DNA of 64,000 bases from Massilia varians (GCF_027923905.1 NZ_AP026966.1:5457001-5521000); one strand, 5' to 3'; positions 53,846 to 62,922 are shown, counted from the first letter of the stretch. Notes: generated from the letters alone by a model not told the origin. Translations and numbers: made by a program.

Positions 53846-54976
53846 TTATTTCCCCGTACTGGCGACCTCGCCCATGGTGCGCTGCACCACGAGCGGCGCC
53901 GTCGGGGCCGGCGCCGCCAGCCTGGCCAGCACCCGGTGGCGCTCGGCCTTGTCGAGCTTGGCGATCTGCCGGACCGACTTGTAGAAAGCGGTCCAGCTGC
54001 GCTCCTTGCGCAGCAGCGCGCGGAAGGCCGGGACGAAGTCGTTGTAGGTGGCGATCGAGGCCAGGTGGGCGTTCGACAGCGGCTCGGCGAAGAAGCGGTC
54101 GTAGCCCGCGTAACCGCCCCAGTTCGCCTTCAGCACCTGGTAGTCGTCCTTCAGCGCCATGAACAGCCTGGCCTTGGTGGCGCGCTTCTCGTCGCGGCTC
54201 ATGTCGCTCGCATAGGTCTTCTCCAGCTCGCCGCGATAGCGCACCAGCAGCGCCATGAAATCCTTCTTGCGCATCGTGTAGCGCTCGAAGGACTCCATCA
54301 TGGCCTGGTTGCCGAAGCGCTCCAGCCAGCCCTCGACGCCGGCCTGCTCCACCGCGCTGGCGAAGGATTCGTTGAACTTCGAGTCGCCCGGCACGTACAC
54401 CACCTGGTGCGCCAGCTCGTGGAAGATCAGGCGCGCCAGCTCGGCGTCCGGATAGTGGATGAAGGTCGAGATCAAGGGGTCGCTGAACCACCCCAGGGTC
54501 GAATAGGCGCTGACCCCGCCCACTTCCACGTCGTGGCCCTGGCTGCGCAGCTGTTTCGCGTAGGCCTGGGCTTCCTGCTTGCTGTAGTAGCCGCGGTAGT
54601 TCACGCAGCCGGCCACCGGGAAGCACCACTGCATGGGTTTGAGCGACAGCTCGGGCGTGGCGACCACGTTCCACAGTACGTAGGGGCGCTTGATGTTGGT
54701 GAAGTTGGTGTAGCTGCCGTTGTCCGGCAGCTTCATCTCCTGGATCGCATAGCGGCGGATCTGGCGTGCGCTTTCCAGGCGATGGCGCAGCTTGCTGTTG
54801 GTGGAGGGATCGGCCAGCCAGGCATCGATCGGACGGGAGTCCGTCAGCAGTTCGAGCTGGCCTTGCGCGGCCTGGGTGTAGTAGGAGAGGGATGTACAGC
54901 TTGACAACATCAGGGCCGCGGCGGTGGCGGCCATGAATGGCTTGAAAGCCCGGGAAAATCTAGTGGTGGAGTTCAT
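53846..54976 (-). CDS. zinc-dependent putative aminopeptidase, lipoprotein (PF10023 type)
   Basis: 376 aa. Lipoprotein signal with lipobox LSSC, lipidated Cys27, so anchored in the envelope. Gluzincin zinc motif HELAHQ at 186-191 with a third ligand expected in 'NESFASAVEQAGVEGW' downstream. N-terminal conserved block 'YYTQAAQGQLELLTDSRPID' is typical of this family of unstudied aminopeptidases. Region 'GGVSAYSTLGWFSDP' precedes the zinc site. Its first 17 bases overlap the molybdopterin enzyme gene, so it is the second gene of that unit. Substrate unknown; function by analogy only. Confidence 0.85.
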   Translation of the reverse strand: MNSTTRFSRAFKPFMAATAAALMLSSCTSLSYYTQAAQGQLELLTDSRPIDAWLADPSTNSKLRHRLESARQIRRYAIQEMKLPDNGSYTNFTNIKRPYVLWNVVATPELSLKPMQWCFPVAGCVNYRGYYSKQEAQAYAKQLRSQGHDVEVGGVSAYSTLGWFSDPLISTFIHYPDAELARLIFHELAHQVVYVPGDSKFNESFASAVEQAGVEGWLERFGNQAMMESFERYTMRKKDFMALLVRYRGELEKTYASDMSRDEKRATKARLFMALKDDYQVLKANWGGYAGYDRFFAEPLSNAHLASIATYNDFVPAFRALLRKERSWTAFYKSVRQIAKLDKAERHRVLARLAAPAPTAPLVVQRTMGEVASTGK

Positions 54977-57065
54977 CTCGCGTTGACGGCGCGGCCTTTT
55001 CGACCTGCACCAGGGTGTCGTAGAAAGTGGGCGCCCTGCCCATGTCGGTCAGTCGCTGGCTGGTCACTTCATTGGCGTTCTTGCCGTCGCTGGCGAGTTT
55101 CTTCCACCAGATCGACAAGCCCACCACCAGTCCTTCGCGCGCCTTGTCGGTGACGCGTGCACGGGCGTTGAACGAGCCGCGATCGTTGAAGATACGCGCC
55201 ATGTCACCGTGGGCGATGCCGCGTCGTGCGGCGTCGTTCGGGTGGATGTCGAGGTGCGGCTCGCCCTCGGTTGCGCGTAGGCTCTGTACATTGACAAAGG
55301 TCGAGTTGAGGAAGTTCCTTGCCGGAGGCGAGATCATCGCCAGCGGGTACTTCCGTGCCAGTTCCGGGTTGGAAGCGGCCGATTCATACGGCGGGATATA
55401 GGCCGGGACCGGGTCGAGCCCGTCGCGCGCCATGCTGCTTGAATAGAATTCGCACTTGCCCGAAGGGGTCGGGAAGCCCCCTTCCGCGAACGGCGCCTCG
55501 GGCATATTCAGTTTCTGCCAGCCCTTGCGCTTGAGCGCGTCCCAGTCGAAGTGCACCGCGCGCTCGTGGCGCTTGTCGAAGGCCTGGGCGGCCAGCTCGT
55601 CGTCGCTCTCCCGGAAGCAGGGGTCGTCGAAGCCCATGCGCGCGGCCAGCAGGCGGAAGAACTCGGTGTTCGGCTTCGCTTCGCCGACCGGTGCGATGGC
55701 AGCGTTATTCGCCATCATGTACAGGTGGCCGTAGGCCAGGTGCGCATCGACGTGCTCGAGCTGGGTGGTGGCCGGCAGCAGGATGTCGGCATAGTCGGCG
55801 CTGTCGGTCTGGAAGTGTTCCAGCACCACGGTGAACAGGTCTTCGCGCTCGAAGCCCTTCTGTACCTTGGCGGAATCGGGAGCGATGGCCAGCGGATTGG
55901 CGTTGTAGACGATGACGGCCTCGATCTTCGGGCCGAACTCGGGCGAGGCCTCCTTGAGCAGGTCGTCGCCGATGGTGGTCATGTTGATGGTACGCGCCAT
56001 CCGCCCCCCCAGCAGGTCGGGGCGCTGCAGGAAGGGGCGGTTGGCCGGGAAGGAACCCGAGGTCGACAGCTGCACCCCACCGGCCCGGTGGCGCCAGGCG
56101 CCGACCAGCGCCGGCAGGCAGGCGATATTGCGCACCGCCATGCCGCCGCCGCGCACGCGCTGCAGGCCGTAGTTCATGCGGATCGCGGCGCCCTCGCCGC
56201 TACGGGCGGTCTGGCCGTACAGGCGCGCCAGTTCGATCACCTCGCCGGCCGTGATGCCGCAGGTCTCGGCGGTGCGCTCCGGCGTCCATTCCAGCGCGCG
56301 CTGTTTCAGTTCTTCGTAGCCCAGCGTGTACTTGCCCACGTAGTCGTGGTCGATCAGATCTTCGGTGATGAGCACGTGCATCATGCCCAGCGCCAGCGCG
56401 GCGTCCGTCCCGGGAAGCAGGGCTATGTGCTGGTGACATTTCTCGGCCGTCAGCGAGCGGTAGGGATCGATCGCAATCAGTGTCGCACCGCGGCGCTTGG
56501 CTTCCTGCACGCGCATCCACAGGTGCAGGTTGGAGGCGATCGGGTTGCCGCCCCAGATCAGGATCAGCTTGGCATCCTGGAAATGCTCGATGTCGGTGCC
56601 GATCGAGCCGCCGATGGTGTACTTGTAGCCGGTGGCGCCGGCGGTGGCGCAGATGGTGCGGTCCAGCTGCGAGGCCCCGAGCTTGTTGAAGAAGCGTAAG
56701 GACATCGAGTCGCCCTGCACCAGTCCCATGGTGCCGGCATAGCTGTACGGAAGAATGGCTTGCGGGTCGCGCGCTGCGATCGCCCCAAGGCGCGCGGCGA
56801 TCTCGTCGATCGCCTCGGCCCAGGTGATGCGCGCGAATTTTCCTTCGCCCTTGCGGCCGACGCGGCGCATCGGATACAGCACGCGGTCCGGGTGGTAGGT
56901 GCGCTCCACGTAGCGCGACACCTTGGTACACAGCACGCCGGCGGTGGTCGGGTGCTCCGGATCGCCTTTTACCTCGGTCGCCACGCCATTGTCGACGGTG
57001 ACGAGGATGGCGCAGGTATCGGGGCAATCGTGGGGGCAGGCGGCGCGGACTTGTGTAACTGGCAT
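54960..57065 (-). CDS. molybdopterin oxidoreductase (DMSO reductase superfamily) with N-terminal 4Fe-4S site
   Basis: 701 aa from ATG 57065 (MPVTQVRAACPHDCPDTC); an upstream start adds a non-family tail. Cluster Cys10, Cys14, Cys18 and Cys46 ('GVLCTKVSRY'). 'YAGTMGLVQGDSMSLRFFNK', 'GGNPIASNLHLWMRVQEAKR', and the last domain 'HLDIHPNDAARRGIAHGDMA' fit the molybdopterin dinucleotide-binding enzymes. No Tat leader, so cytoplasmic. Closest family is the unassigned formate dehydrogenase/perchlorate-reductase-like group without partner subunits; no electron-transfer subunit is adjacent. Function unknown; probably a single-subunit oxidoreductase. Confidence 0.87.
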   Translation of the reverse strand: MPVTQVRAACPHDCPDTCAILVTVDNGVATEVKGDPEHPTTAGVLCTKVSRYVERTYHPDRVLYPMRRVGRKGEGKFARITWAEAIDEIAARLGAIAARDPQAILPYSYAGTMGLVQGDSMSLRFFNKLGASQLDRTICATAGATGYKYTIGGSIGTDIEHFQDAKLILIWGGNPIASNLHLWMRVQEAKRRGATLIAIDPYRSLTAEKCHQHIALLPGTDAALALGMMHVLITEDLIDHDYVGKYTLGYEELKQRALEWTPERTAETCGITAGEVIELARLYGQTARSGEGAAIRMNYGLQRVRGGGMAVRNIACLPALVGAWRHRAGGVQLSTSGSFPANRPFLQRPDLLGGRMARTINMTTIGDDLLKEASPEFGPKIEAVIVYNANPLAIAPDSAKVQKGFEREDLFTVVLEHFQTDSADYADILLPATTQLEHVDAHLAYGHLYMMANNAAIAPVGEAKPNTEFFRLLAARMGFDDPCFRESDDELAAQAFDKRHERAVHFDWDALKRKGWQKLNMPEAPFAEGGFPTPSGKCEFYSSSMARDGLDPVPAYIPPYESAASNPELARKYPLAMISPPARNFLNSTFVNVQSLRATEGEPHLDIHPNDAARRGIAHGDMARIFNDRGSFNARARVTDKAREGLVVGLSIWWKKLASDGKNANEVTSQRLTDMGRAPTFYDTLVQVEKAAPSTRDELHH

Positions 57066-57213
57066 GGAGTGGGGGCGAGGGAAAATACTTCGTGAAACCA
57101 ATACTTTATACGATCTTGGGGAGGTCCGTCCCCTCCTCTTTCATTGCCTGTTTGAGGCAGGCTACAATGGTTCAAGACATGCAATGCAAGCATGACAAAA
57201 CATGGAGGGACTG

Positions 57214-58407
57214 ATGAAACTTGTGGAACCAATCCTGGCCTGCCTGCCGGAACTTCAGGACATCCGGCGCGACCTGCACGCGCACCCGGAGCTGTGCTAC
57301 GAAGAGCAGCGCACCGCCGACGTGGTGGCGGCCAAGCTGACGGAATGGGGCATCCCGATCGTGCGCGGCCTGGGCGTGACCGGCGTGGTGGGTGCGATCA
57401 AGAACGGCACGTCGCACCGCGCGATCGGCCTGCGCGCCGACATGGATGCGCTGCCCATGCAAGAGATCAATGGCTTCGCCCACGCTTCGCGCCATCCAGG
57501 CAAGATGCACGCCTGCGGCCACGACGGCCACACCGCCATGCTGCTCGGCGCCGCCCAGCACCTGGCGCGGCACCGCAACTTCGACGGCACCGTCTACCTG
57601 ATCTTCCAGCCGGCCGAGGAAGGCGGCGGCGGCGCGCGCCGCATGATGGACGAGGGTCTGTTCGCGCAGTTCCCGATGGAGGCGGTGTACGGCATGCACA
57701 ACTGGCCGGGCATCCCGGAGGGGCACTTCGGCGTGGTGTCCGGGCCGATGATGGCCTCCAGTAACGAGTTCCGCGTGACCGTGCGCGGCAAGGGCGCCCA
57801 TGCGGCACAGCCACACCGCGGCATCGACCCGGTGATGGTGGCGGTGCAGATCGCCCAGGCCTGGCAGACCATCGTATCGCGCGAAAAGAACCCGCTGGAA
57901 TCGGCGGTGCTGTCGATCACCCAGATCCATGCCGGCAGCGCCACCAACGTGATTCCCGACGAAGCGGAACTGGTGGGCACCGTGCGCACCTTCTCCTATG
58001 AGGTACTGGATCTGATCCAGCGCCGCATGGAAGAGATCGCGACCGGTGTCGCCGCCGCCTTCAATGCCTCGGTCGACTTCGGCTTCAAGCGCAATTACCC
58101 GCCGCTGATCAATCATCCGGAGCAGACCGCCTTCGCGGTCGAGGCGATGCGCGCGGTGGTGGGGGCGGAGCGCGTCGATACGCAGGTCGAACCGACCATG
58201 GGGGCGGAAGACTTTGCCTTCATGCTGCAGGAAAAGCCGGGGTGCTATGTGTTCCTCGGCAATGGGGACGGGGCGCACCGCGCCGGCGGGCATGGGCTGG
58301 GGCCGTGCCAGCTGCATAACACCAGTTATGACTTCAATGACAATTTGCTGCCGATCGGGGCGAGTTATTGGGTACGCTTGGTTGAAATGAGCCTACCGAA
58401 GGCCTGA
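57214..58407 (+). CDS. M20 family amidohydrolase (aminoacylase/hippurate hydrolase type)
   Basis: 397 aa from ATG 57214, chosen because GGAGGG lies 5-6 nt upstream; the ATG 12 bases before it is inside that site. Cleaves N-acyl amino acids or related amides in the cytoplasm. Metal-binding 'HACGHDGHTAM' (bimetal site), 'FQPAEEGGGGARRM' with the catalytic Glu, 'GKGAHAAQPHRGIDP' in the dimerisation domain and a final metal-binding His in 'QLHNTSYDFND'. Promoter: TACAAT at 57163-57168 with a weak TTCATT at 57140-57145 is possible, and an inverted repeat GCCTG/CAGGC lies between. Followed by a GTAG palindrome pair. Confidence 0.9.
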   Translation: MKLVEPILACLPELQDIRRDLHAHPELCYEEQRTADVVAAKLTEWGIPIVRGLGVTGVVGAIKNGTSHRAIGLRADMDALPMQEINGFAHASRHPGKMHACGHDGHTAMLLGAAQHLARHRNFDGTVYLIFQPAEEGGGGARRMMDEGLFAQFPMEAVYGMHNWPGIPEGHFGVVSGPMMASSNEFRVTVRGKGAHAAQPHRGIDPVMVAVQIAQAWQTIVSREKNPLESAVLSITQIHAGSATNVIPDEAELVGTVRTFSYEVLDLIQRRMEEIATGVAAAFNASVDFGFKRNYPPLINHPEQTAFAVEAMRAVVGAERVDTQVEPTMGAEDFAFMLQEKPGCYVFLGNGDGAHRAGGHGLGPCQLHNTSYDFNDNLLPIGASYWVRLVEMSLPKA

Positions 58408-58411
58408 TTCT

Positions 58412-58520
58412 CGTAGGGTGTGCGGCTCCGCCGCACACGCGTTCAAATCACGGTGCTGCTGCCTGCGCGGCTGTTCTATTGCTGGTTGAACGCGCGGACG
58501 GCATAGCCGTCCACCCTACG
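58412..58520. repeat. GTAG-headed palindromes, inverted pair (copy 5)
   Basis: Forward unit 58412-58446 (CGTAGGGTG, stem TGCGGC-TCC-GCCGCA with an outer TG/CA, then CGCGTTCAA). Reverse unit 58486-58520 (TTGAACGCGC, stem GGACGGC-ATA-GCCGTCC, then ACCCTACG). A 39-bp linker separates them. The TAG of the reverse unit's head supplies the stop codon of the dehydrogenase gene. Between convergent genes. Confidence 0.8.
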
Positions 58521-59409
58521 GAAGCTGGTCCTCTGCATTCCCCAGCCGGAGCCCTGGATTCATCTGCTCCAGCGCCAGCAAGGCCGCCGCATGATCCGCC
58601 GTCGGCAAGGCTTCCTCGATCGTCGCGTAGCGCCGCGTCACCAGTTCCGTCACCGGCAGCGTCAAGCCCGCCGCTTCCGCCGCCGCCAAGGCATTGCGCA
58701 AATCCTTGAGCTGGCTTTTGACCTGCCCGCCCGGCACGAAATTCCGCTCCAGCATGCGCTGCCCGTGCACCTCGAGGATCCGGCTGCCGGCAAAGCCGCC
58801 GCGGATCGCCTCGCGCACCGCGGCCGGATCGGCGCCGGCCGCTTGCGCCAGCAGCAGCGCCTCGGCCACCACGTTAAGCGTGGCGCCGACGATCAGCTGG
58901 TTGCACAGCTTGGCCACCTGCCCGCTGCCTACCGGGCCGACGCGCCGGGGCTTGCCCATCGCCTCGAAAATGTTGACCACCTGGTCAACATCCGTCGGGT
59001 CGCCGCCGGCCATGATGGCAAGCAGCCCCGCCTCGGCGCCGCCGACGCCGCCCGACACCGGCGCATCGATGAAACGGCAGCCCCGCCCCGCCAGGCGCGC
59101 ATGGAAGGCGAGCGCCTCGTCATGGCGGGTCGAGCTCATGTCGATCCATAGCGTATCCGGCGCCAGCGCCGGCAAGGCGGCGTCCATCACCGCGCCCACC
59201 ACCGGCCCGGCTTCGAGCATGGAAATGACCACCTGCGCAGTGCGCACCGCGTCGGCCAGGTCCGCCACCGGCTCCGCGCCGCTGCCGCGCAGCGCCTCGG
59301 CCTTGGCGACAGTCCGGTTCCAGGCGCGCACCGGGTAGCCGGCCCGGGCCAGGCGCTCCGCCATCGGCCTTCCCATCAGGCCGATCCCGAGGAAGGCAAT
59401 GGTCCTCAT
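58516..59409 (-). CDS. NAD(P)-dependent beta-hydroxyacid dehydrogenase (3-hydroxyisobutyrate / tartronate semialdehyde reductase type)
   Basis: 297 aa, the family length. 'AFLGIGLMGRPMAERLARAG' is the dinucleotide-binding GxGxMGxxM site with the Arg expected for NADP nearby. Substrate-side blocks: 'FIDAPVSGGVGGAEAGLL', the catalytic Lys in 'GSGQVAKLCNQLIV', and 'KDLRNALAAAEAAGLTLP'. Enzymes of this group reduce or oxidise 3-hydroxyisobutyrate, tartronate semialdehyde or 6-phosphogluconate-like acids; not resolved here. The stop TAG is borrowed from a repeat. Its ATG overlaps the SUFU stop by one base, so the two are an operon. Confidence 0.9.
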   Translation of the reverse strand: MRTIAFLGIGLMGRPMAERLARAGYPVRAWNRTVAKAEALRGSGAEPVADLADAVRTAQVVISMLEAGPVVGAVMDAALPALAPDTLWIDMSSTRHDEALAFHARLAGRGCRFIDAPVSGGVGGAEAGLLAIMAGGDPTDVDQVVNIFEAMGKPRRVGPVGSGQVAKLCNQLIVGATLNVVAEALLLAQAAGADPAAVREAIRGGFAGSRILEVHGQRMLERNFVPGGQVKSQLKDLRNALAAAEAAGLTLPVTELVTRRYATIEEALPTADHAAALLALEQMNPGLRLGNAEDQLP

Positions 59410-60107
59410 CAGAACAGTCCGAGGAACTTCTTGACGGTGTTCTTGCGTCCCGGGACGACCAGATCGGTCACGCCCTTCTCGTTGAAGCCGTCCAGCAGCG
59501 CCGGGAAGCCCTTGCGCTTGACCAGGTCCATTTCCGCCTGGTAGAGCGGCACCACGCAGTGGAAATAGATGTCCTTGCCGTCGCGCTCGAGCGCGGCGAA
59601 GGCCTCCGGCGCCGATGCCGGCGGCAGCAGGATGGCGCCGGTGAACTCGACGCCCTTGGCATAGGGCTTGGCCGGTGCGCCGTTCGGCACCGTGTGGCCG
59701 AGGCCGAGCCAGGTCGCGTGCTGGTGCGGATAGTGCGCCAGGTGGCGCAGCAGGGCCACCGGCCAGTACCAGCGCTCGTCCCGCACCGAAGCTTCGTCCA
59801 GCTTCCAGTCACCAGGCAAGGCCATCATCAGTTCGCCGAAGGGCGGCGCACCTTCCGGCACGGTCATCGGGCGGCTGCTCATGCCCGACGTCACCAGGCG
59901 CAGGAAGGGAGTGCGCTCGTTGGCGGGCACCACATGGATGTCGACCTGCACCGGGTCGGCGATGGTATCGTGGAAAACGGTATCGATTCGGCCAAGGTGG
60001 GCGGCAATGTGTTCCGCTACCGGGTCATGCGGCAAGACGGTGGGCGCCACCTGCTGCTGGGTCGGCGCGGCAAGCGGGTACAAGGGAGTGCTGGTCGGTT
60101 CGGTCAT
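59409..60107 (-). CDS. suppressor-of-fused (SUFU) domain protein
   Basis: 232 aa. The SUFU domain (PF05076) covers most of it: 'PVQVDIHVVPANERTPFLRL', 'GMSSRPMTVPEGAPPFGELM', 'MALPGDWKLDEASVRDERWY', 'WPVALLRHLAHYPHQHATWL' and 'IYFHCVVPLYQAEMDLVKRK'. Bacterial SUFU proteins are widespread, uncharacterised cytoplasmic proteins, and some are immunity proteins for polymorphic toxins. Here it is fused in transcription with a dehydrogenase, with no toxin beside it, so immunity is not supported. Function unknown. Confidence 0.83.
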   Translation of the reverse strand: MTEPTSTPLYPLAAPTQQQVAPTVLPHDPVAEHIAAHLGRIDTVFHDTIADPVQVDIHVVPANERTPFLRLVTSGMSSRPMTVPEGAPPFGELMMALPGDWKLDEASVRDERWYWPVALLRHLAHYPHQHATWLGLGHTVPNGAPAKPYAKGVEFTGAILLPPASAPEAFAALERDGKDIYFHCVVPLYQAEMDLVKRKGFPALLDGFNEKGVTDLVVPGRKNTVKKFLGLF

Positions 60108-60248
60108 GCGACAGTAGAAAAAGATGTGCGTTCTGCGAGGCGTCTATCATACCTGCGCGGCAGCGCAAGGTGGCGGACAACGCCGATTTGTTCTCGCTAG
60201 TACAATAGTGTGTTGCACAATATTTCATCGCTGCCAAGAAAGAAGAAC

Positions 60249-60809
60249 ATGCCTACTGTAAAGAACATTGCCGGCATTGCCGCCACCATCGCGCTGGCCC
60301 TCGGCGCCCAGGCCGCGCACGCCCAGGCCCTCGGCGGCTGGGCCGACTCGGCATCGCTCGAGTTCGGCACCAATCCCCAGCAGCGCATGCTGCGCGTCGC
60401 CGTCCAGAACGACTGGGACCAGCGCTGGTTCGCCCGCAACGGCTACCACCTGTCCGGCTACTGGGAAACCAACCTGGCCCTGTGGCGCCTGCGCGCCTAC
60501 CAGAACGTGCCGGGCCGGACCAAGAACATCGCCGTGGTCGGCTTCACCCCGGTGCTGCGCTACCAGAGCGACAGCAAGCTCGGCCTGTATGGAGAGGTCG
60601 GCATCGGCGTGAACCTGTTCTCCACGCTGTACAAGAACGAGGACAAGGAACTGTCCACCGCCTTCCAGTTCGGCGACCACATCGGCGTGGGTTACACCAC
60701 CGCCAAATGGGACTTCGGCCTGCGCTACCAGCATTACTCGAACGCCAGCATCAAGAGCCCGAACGGGGGCGCGAACTGGATCGTGGCCAAGGCCGCCTAC
60801 AAGTTCTGA
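60249..60809 (+). CDS. pagL: lipid A 3-O-deacylase-like outer membrane protein (PagL)
   Basis: Removes the 3-O acyl chain of lipid A in the outer membrane. The protein has 186 aa from ATG 60249 (a GAAAGAAGAA site precedes it) with a signal peptide 1-25 (ends AHAQA). An eight-strand beta barrel is predicted. Catalytic motif H-Y-S-N at 162-165 ('GLRYQHYSNASIKSPNGG'): His162 and Ser164 match the PagL His/Ser. The third triad residue, Glu in P. aeruginosa PagL 14 positions after the His, is Asn here, as in some other PagL homologues. Activity is therefore likely but not assured. Confidence 0.83.
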   Translation: MPTVKNIAGIAATIALALGAQAAHAQALGGWADSASLEFGTNPQQRMLRVAVQNDWDQRWFARNGYHLSGYWETNLALWRLRAYQNVPGRTKNIAVVGFTPVLRYQSDSKLGLYGEVGIGVNLFSTLYKNEDKELSTAFQFGDHIGVGYTTAKWDFGLRYQHYSNASIKSPNGGANWIVAKAAYKF

Positions 60810-60897
60810 ACGTGGCAGGCGGACGGGGTCCGCTTGCGATTTATGACACAATCGGGCCGGGGCGGGCCGCCCGGCCTGCCGGTATCACGAGGCCCGC

Positions 60898-62343
60898 TTG
60901 ACTGATCCCAGCACCATCAAACGCTACCTGCCGTGGCTGGTCGCGACTGCCCTGTTCATGGAGCAGCTCGACGCCACCTTCGTCAATACCGCCATCCCCA
61001 GCATCGCGGCCAGCCTGCAGGTGACGCCGCTGAGCCTGAAGTCGGTGGTCACCAGCTACATCCTCGGCCTGGCCGTCGGCATCCCGCTCAGCGGCTGGAT
61101 GGCGGACCGCTTCGGCACCCGGCGCGTGTTCTTCATCGCCATCTCCATCTTCACCATCGCCTCGGTCCTGTGCGGCCTGTCCGTGAACGCCCACATGATG
61201 ACGGCCGCCCGCCTGCTGCAGGGCCTGGGCGGGGCGATGATGATGCCGGTCGGCCGCCTGGCCATCGTGCGCACCTTCCCCAAGAGCGAGCTGCTGGCGG
61301 CGATGAACTTCGTGATCATCCCGGCCCTGATCGGACCGCTGCAGGGACCGACGGTCGGCGGGCTGATCGTATACTGGACCTCCTGGCGCGTGATCTTCTT
61401 CATCAACGTGCCGGTGGGCCTGGCGGCGCTCTACCTGGTCTGGAAACACATGCCCGACTACCGCGGCCAGGAGAAACGGCCGCTCGACGTCATCGGCCTG
61501 GTCCTGTTCAGCAGCGGCACCGCGATCCTGTCCTGGCTGCTGGAAGTCTTCGGCGAGCACACCCTCGACGCCGTCACGGCCGCCCTGCTGCTGGCCCTGT
61601 CCCTCGGCCTGCTCGGCACCTACGCCTGGCATGCGCTGCGCATCAAGCATCCGCTGCTGCGGCTGACCCTGTTCAAGGTGCGCACCTTCCGCATTTCGGT
61701 GGCGGGGGGCTTCCTCACCCGGCTGGGCGTGGGCGCCCTGCCCTTCCTGCTGCCGCTGCTGTACCAGCTCGGGCTGGGCCTGCCGGCCTGGCAATCCGGT
61801 TTGCTGATGATGCCGTCCGCGGCGGCCGCGATGGGCATGAAGATGTTCGCGCCGCGCCTGCTGGCGCGCTTCGGCTACCGCCAGGTGCTGACCGTGAACA
61901 CGGTGTGCATCGGCCTGACGATCGCGATGTTCACCCTGGTCGGCCCGGGCACGCCTTTCTATGTCATCGTCGCCATCAGCCTGGCGCAGGGCTTCTTCAA
62001 TTCGCTGCAGTTCTCGAGCATGAACACGCTGGCCTATGCCGACATCGAGCCGCAGGACACCAGCATGGCGAGCACGATGTCGAGCTCCTTCCAGCAATTG
62101 TCGATGAGCTTCGGCCTGGCCGCCGGTTCGATCGTGACCGCCTGGTTCCTGGGGCCGGTGGCGCAGGACAACCGGGAACAGGTGGCGCAGGCCCTGCACC
62201 ACGGATTCGCAACGCTCGCGGTCCTGACGCTGCTGTCGTCAATCGTGTTCTGGCGCCTGCGCCGCGACGACGGCGACAGCATCAGCCGCGGCCAGGCCAA
62301 GGCCAAGGAAGCGGAGCCGGTCGAAGCCGGCCAGGGGACCTAG
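60898..62343 (+). CDS. MFS drug exporter, DHA2 (EmrB/QacA) family
   Basis: 481 aa from TTG 60898 behind GAGG; no ATG gives the first helix. Fourteen predicted transmembrane helices, as in DHA2. Motif D1 'LDATFVNTAIPSIAASL', motif A 'GWMADRFGTRRVFFIA', motif C-like 'GPLQGPTVGGLIVYWTSWRV' and 'RLLQGLGGAMMMPVGR'. Exports drugs or metabolites with proton antiport; substrate not predictable. No HlyD-type adaptor is next to it, unlike emrAB loci. Confidence 0.9.
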   Translation: MTDPSTIKRYLPWLVATALFMEQLDATFVNTAIPSIAASLQVTPLSLKSVVTSYILGLAVGIPLSGWMADRFGTRRVFFIAISIFTIASVLCGLSVNAHMMTAARLLQGLGGAMMMPVGRLAIVRTFPKSELLAAMNFVIIPALIGPLQGPTVGGLIVYWTSWRVIFFINVPVGLAALYLVWKHMPDYRGQEKRPLDVIGLVLFSSGTAILSWLLEVFGEHTLDAVTAALLLALSLGLLGTYAWHALRIKHPLLRLTLFKVRTFRISVAGGFLTRLGVGALPFLLPLLYQLGLGLPAWQSGLLMMPSAAAAMGMKMFAPRLLARFGYRQVLTVNTVCIGLTIAMFTLVGPGTPFYVIVAISLAQGFFNSLQFSSMNTLAYADIEPQDTSMASTMSSSFQQLSMSFGLAAGSIVTAWFLGPVAQDNREQVAQALHHGFATLAVLTLLSSIVFWRLRRDDGDSISRGQAKAKEAEPVEAGQGT

Positions 62344-62347
62344 GCAT

Positions 62348-62848
62348 TCAGGAGAGGCAGGCGCCGCCCGATGGCGCCTGGTAGGGCACCGGCGCGCCCG
62401 GCTTCTCGACGTGGTAGTACAGCGAGACGATCTTCCAGCCGCCCTCATCGCGGTAGAGCTGGATGCTGTTGACGCCGACGTAATCGGCTTTGGCGGAGCT
62501 GGGGTCGCGCCGGGTTTCGACGATGCTGTACACGGTGGCGAAGCGGTCGTATTCCTTCACCTCGCGCACGACTTCGCACTCGTGGAATCCGTGCGGCCGC
62601 ACCCGGCGCTGGTCGGCGATGAAGTCAGCCGCCGTCATCGACCGGAAGCGCGGCTCGCCGTCGCGATAGACGCCGCCGGCGACGATCGCATCGTCGCGGA
62701 ACAGGCGCTGCAGCCGGTCCGCGTCCGCCGCCACGCCCGGAGCGTGACTCGAGGCTTGCCACAGCGCCGCGACCACGGCCTCGGGGCCCGCCGAGGCGGA
62801 AGCGATCAGCGGCAGGCAGGCGAGGATGGCAGGGAGCAGGCGGCGCAT
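62348..62848 (-). CDS. secreted NTF2/SnoaL-like protein
   Basis: 166 aa with a signal peptide 1-19 (ends ASASAGP). The rest has the cone-like NTF2 fold pattern: helix 'AVVAALWQASSHAPGVAADA', then 'LQRLFRDDAIVAGGV', 'YDRFATVYSIVETRRD', and strands 'GVNSIQLYRDEGGWKIVSLY'. Such domains bind small molecules or act as hydrolases/isomerases; no catalytic residues can be fixed here. Function unknown. Convergent with the MFS gene. Confidence 0.78.
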   Translation of the reverse strand: MRRLLPAILACLPLIASASAGPEAVVAALWQASSHAPGVAADADRLQRLFRDDAIVAGGVYRDGEPRFRSMTAADFIADQRRVRPHGFHECEVVREVKEYDRFATVYSIVETRRDPSSAKADYVGVNSIQLYRDEGGWKIVSLYYHVEKPGAPVPYQAPSGGACLS

Positions 62849-62898
62849 GGACGGGTTCTCGTAAAAGCGATTCCCGCAGTATAACGTTTACGGACAGC

Positions 62899-62922
62899 AA
62901 AAAGCCCGCAGGGAGCGGGCTT
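62899..62922 (-). terminator. intrinsic terminator of the small lipoprotein gene
   Basis: On the minus strand, stem AAGCCCGC/GCGGGCTT (62902-62909 and 62915-62922) with loop TCCCT, then U5 (A5 at 62899-62903). Ten bases after the stop of the gene at 62932. Confidence 0.85.

Noticed and set aside
59409..60107. SUFU protein as immunity gene of a toxin system
   Set aside because: No toxin, secretion or polymorphic-toxin repeat is encoded around it.
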